From: an uncultured Planctomycetaceae bacterium
GTDB taxonomy: Bacteria > Planctomycetota > Planctomycetia > Planctomycetales > Planctomycetaceae
NCBI GenBank assembly: GCA_903861195.1
Contig: CAIOTJ010000392.1
Location: 1-63,355, forward strand
Reading direction: 5' to 3'
DNA: 63,355 nt
The position numbers were made by a program, and so were the translations under genes. Position 1 is the stretch's first letter, and each line of letters starts with the position of its first letter. This document shows positions 61,676-63,355 of this stretch, in pieces. The notes under the pieces were generated by a model that worked only from the letters and a program-made list of their open reading frames with translations, was not told the origin of the DNA and made no database searches.

Positions 61676-61850
61676 CCTGGCTCTCCGACGGAGGGTGATG
61701 ATCCGTAGGGAGGCACGGTGCCGGGAACGGCTTCCAAAGGAAACCCCGCGGCCCACACCGGGTGGTCTCCCCGTTGCAACCCGTCGGGCAGTAAAGCACA
61801 ATCCCGCACCAAGCACAAAGCACCGCACCGAGTGACCCACAGGATCGCGC

Positions 61851-63355
61851 ATGAACGGAGTGACCGACGTCCCCCCCCCCGACAACGGAAGTTTGGCCGA
61901 AGAGGCTTCGATCGTCATATTTGGCGCGTCGGGCGACCTCACCGCCCGCAAGCTTCTGCCGGCCCTCTTCCATCTCTGGCGCGACGGATATCTCTCTTCA
62001 CGGGCTCCCATCATCGGGGCCGCCCGGCGGCCGAAAACCGATGCGGAATTTCGCGAAGAGATCTTGTCGCACGTCCAGACGCACAGCCGCAGCGGCACCA
62101 TCGATCGCCAGCTCTGGAACACCTTCGCCCAACGGCTGTTTTACCGGCAGCTCGACCTCTCCCAGCCGGGAGAATACCCTGCCTTCCGACAGGAACTGGA
62201 ACGCCTCGAACGCCTGGCGGGCGTGGCCGGCAAGCGGCTGTTCTACATGGCCACCACCCCCGATCTGTTCATCCCCACGGTGCAGTCCGTCGGGCAGGCG
62301 GGGCTGATCCCTTCGCGACACAGTGGCGAGACCCTGCGGGTCGTGTTCGAGAAACCGTTCGGCCGCGACCTGGCCAGTGCCCGAGAACTGCAGACCTCAT
62401 TGGGCCGGCTGCTGCGGGAAGAGCAGATCTACCGCATCGACCATTACCTCGGCAAAGAAACCGTCCAGAACCTGCTGCTGTTTCGTTTCGGCAACGCCAT
62501 TTTTGAACCGCTGTTCAATCGCACGCACATCGACCATGTGCAGATCACTGTGGCCGAGGCCCAAGGCATGGAGCATGGCCGCGGGGGTTACTACGACAGT
62601 TCGGGGGCCCTGCGCGATGTGCTGCAGAACCACCTTTTGCAGTTGCTGGCCCTCGTGGCGATGGAACCCCCTTCGTCGTTCCGGGGGAAGGAAATCCGTG
62701 ACGAAAAGGTCAAGGTTCTCGACGCGCTGGCACCCGCCGCCACCCGCCTCGAAGAGTGGGCCGTACGGGGCCAATACACCCGGGGCGGACCCGACCTTCC
62801 CGGCTACCTCGAGGAAGACCGCATTCCCACCGGCTCACAGACCGAGACCTATGCGGCGCTCGCCGTGAAGATCGACAATTGGCGCTGGGAAGGGGTGCCA
62901 TTTTACCTGCGGACTGGCAAGCGGCTCCCCCGGCGGGTCAGCGAGATCGCGATCCAGTTCAAGCTGCCCCCGCTGCACCTGTTCAAAACCGTCGAGTGCG
63001 AGGGGGATATCTGCGAACTCGTCGAGGCCCGCCCCAACCAGTTGGTCTTTCGCATTCAGCCCAGCGAATCGATCTCGCTGAGTTGTTCGGCCAAACGGCC
63101 CGGGATGCAGTACCAGATTCACCCGGTCACGCTCGATTTCGCATTTGACCAGGGCTTCAAGGAAGTGGCGTTGCCCGAGGCGTACGAACGGCTGCTGCTG
63201 GATGTCTTGCGGGGAGACTCGACGTTGTTCATGCGAAACGACGAACTGGACGCGGCGTGGCGGCTGGTGACCCCGGTGTTGGACGGCTGGGCGACCACGC
63301 AAGAGCCTCCCGAACCGTACGCCGCCGGTACCTGGGGCCCGGCCGCCGCCGACCG
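61851..63355 (+). CDS. zwf: Glucose-6-phosphate dehydrogenase, C terminus cut by window edge
   Basis: The frame runs 501 codons from ATG 61851 to the right edge with no stop. Motifs are the NADP-binding GASGDLTARKLLPAL, EKPFGRD, the active-site RIDHYLGKE (His-containing), then GRGGYYDSSGALRDVLQNHLLQ and YLRTGKRLP, and near the edge YAAGTWGPAAAD, which is close to the usual C-terminal end, so only a few residues are missing. It oxidises glucose 6-phosphate to 6-phosphogluconolactone, feeding NADPH and the pentose phosphate pathway. AGGA lies 6 bases before the ATG. Divergent from the penicillin acylase gene. Confidence 0.96.
   Translation, partial: MNGVTDVPPPDNGSLAEEASIVIFGASGDLTARKLLPALFHLWRDGYLSSRAPIIGAARRPKTDAEFREEILSHVQTHSRSGTIDRQLWNTFAQRLFYRQLDLSQPGEYPAFRQELERLERLAGVAGKRLFYMATTPDLFIPTVQSVGQAGLIPSRHSGETLRVVFEKPFGRDLASARELQTSLGRLLREEQIYRIDHYLGKETVQNLLLFRFGNAIFEPLFNRTHIDHVQITVAEAQGMEHGRGGYYDSSGALRDVLQNHLLQLLALVAMEPPSSFRGKEIRDEKVKVLDALAPAATRLEEWAVRGQYTRGGPDLPGYLEEDRIPTGSQTETYAALAVKIDNWRWEGVPFYLRTGKRLPRRVSEIAIQFKLPPLHLFKTVECEGDICELVEARPNQLVFRIQPSESISLSCSAKRPGMQYQIHPVTLDFAFDQGFKEVALPEAYERLLLDVLRGDSTLFMRNDELDAAWRLVTPVLDGWATTQEPPEPYAAGTWGPAAAD

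Noticed and set aside
61718-62506. Plus-strand frame of about 260 codons overlapping the start of zwf
   Set aside because: It is out of frame with glucose-6-phosphate dehydrogenase, whose motifs are complete from 61851 to the window edge.
1-63355. Search for CRISPR arrays, insertion sequences, integrases, tRNA and rRNA genes
   Set aside because: No regularly spaced repeats, transposase or integrase motifs, or structural RNA signatures were found by eye; only short local repeats exist.

Overview
The window is a GC-rich stretch of bacterial chromosome that looks like a planctomycete. The evidence is three DUF1501 proteins, one of them paired with a PSD1-type DUF1549/DUF1553 protein carrying a haem-like CxxCH motif, plus FGE/sulfatase-modifying-factor paralogues, a DUF6798-like membrane protein, frequent GTG/TTG starts and many genes with weak Shine-Dalgarno sites. 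I see no phage, insertion sequence, CRISPR array, tRNA or rRNA gene.

Layout. 1-2.4 kb: the tail of a membrane protein, a strong terminator, and two FGE-domain genes on the minus strand; one is a clear pseudogene and the other has lost its leader. 2.4-7.5 kb: a Na+/H+ antiporter-like permease, a DUF1501 protein and a CocE/NonD hydrolase (minus). 7.8-8.7 kb: endonuclease IV. 8.7-14.7 kb: an envelope lipid-transport block, mlaE-mlaF-mlaD followed by an HpnN-like MMPL transporter. 15-18.2 kb: a secreted S9 peptidase and a membrane acyltransferase, convergent. 18.2-23.8 kb: the translation cluster rpsB-tsf-pyrH-frr plus an ABC-F ATPase, with a good promoter and hairpins between genes. 23.9-27 kb: an EamA transporter, then a radical SAM protein translationally coupled to a sigma factor. 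27-36.8 kb (minus): DUF1501, DUF2007, DUF983, rlmN, and a coupled trio alpha/beta-hydrolase > PSD1 > DUF1501. 36.9-43.6 kb (minus): a GT-C type glycosyltransferase and a coupled pair, a metallophosphoesterase-fold protein without metal ligands and a YhaN/SbcC-like ATPase with a membrane hairpin. 43.8-52 kb: class III aminotransferase, sulfite-oxidase-family enzyme, polyprenol-P-mannose synthase-like GT2, an unknown secreted protein, Nudix hydrolase, FabI and an APH/P-loop kinase fusion. 52-63.4 kb: a 59-residue lysine-rich tail protein, DUF6798-like protein, an acyl-CoA synthetase/GNAT (Pat-like) protein, an unknown gene, a BON-domain protein, a TIM-barrel isomerase-like protein, a penicillin acylase without signal peptide, and zwf running off the right edge.

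Most genes are housekeeping or lineage-typical accessory genes. The signal I rate most unusual is the ATPase paired with a catalytically degenerate nuclease-like subunit (39.1-43.6 kb). Others worth a look are the lysine-tailed mini-protein at 52.2 kb, the coupled radical SAM-sigma pair, the LamG-like insertion in the PSD1 protein and the decaying FGE tandem. All functional statements are from sequence reading and family knowledge; no database search was run.
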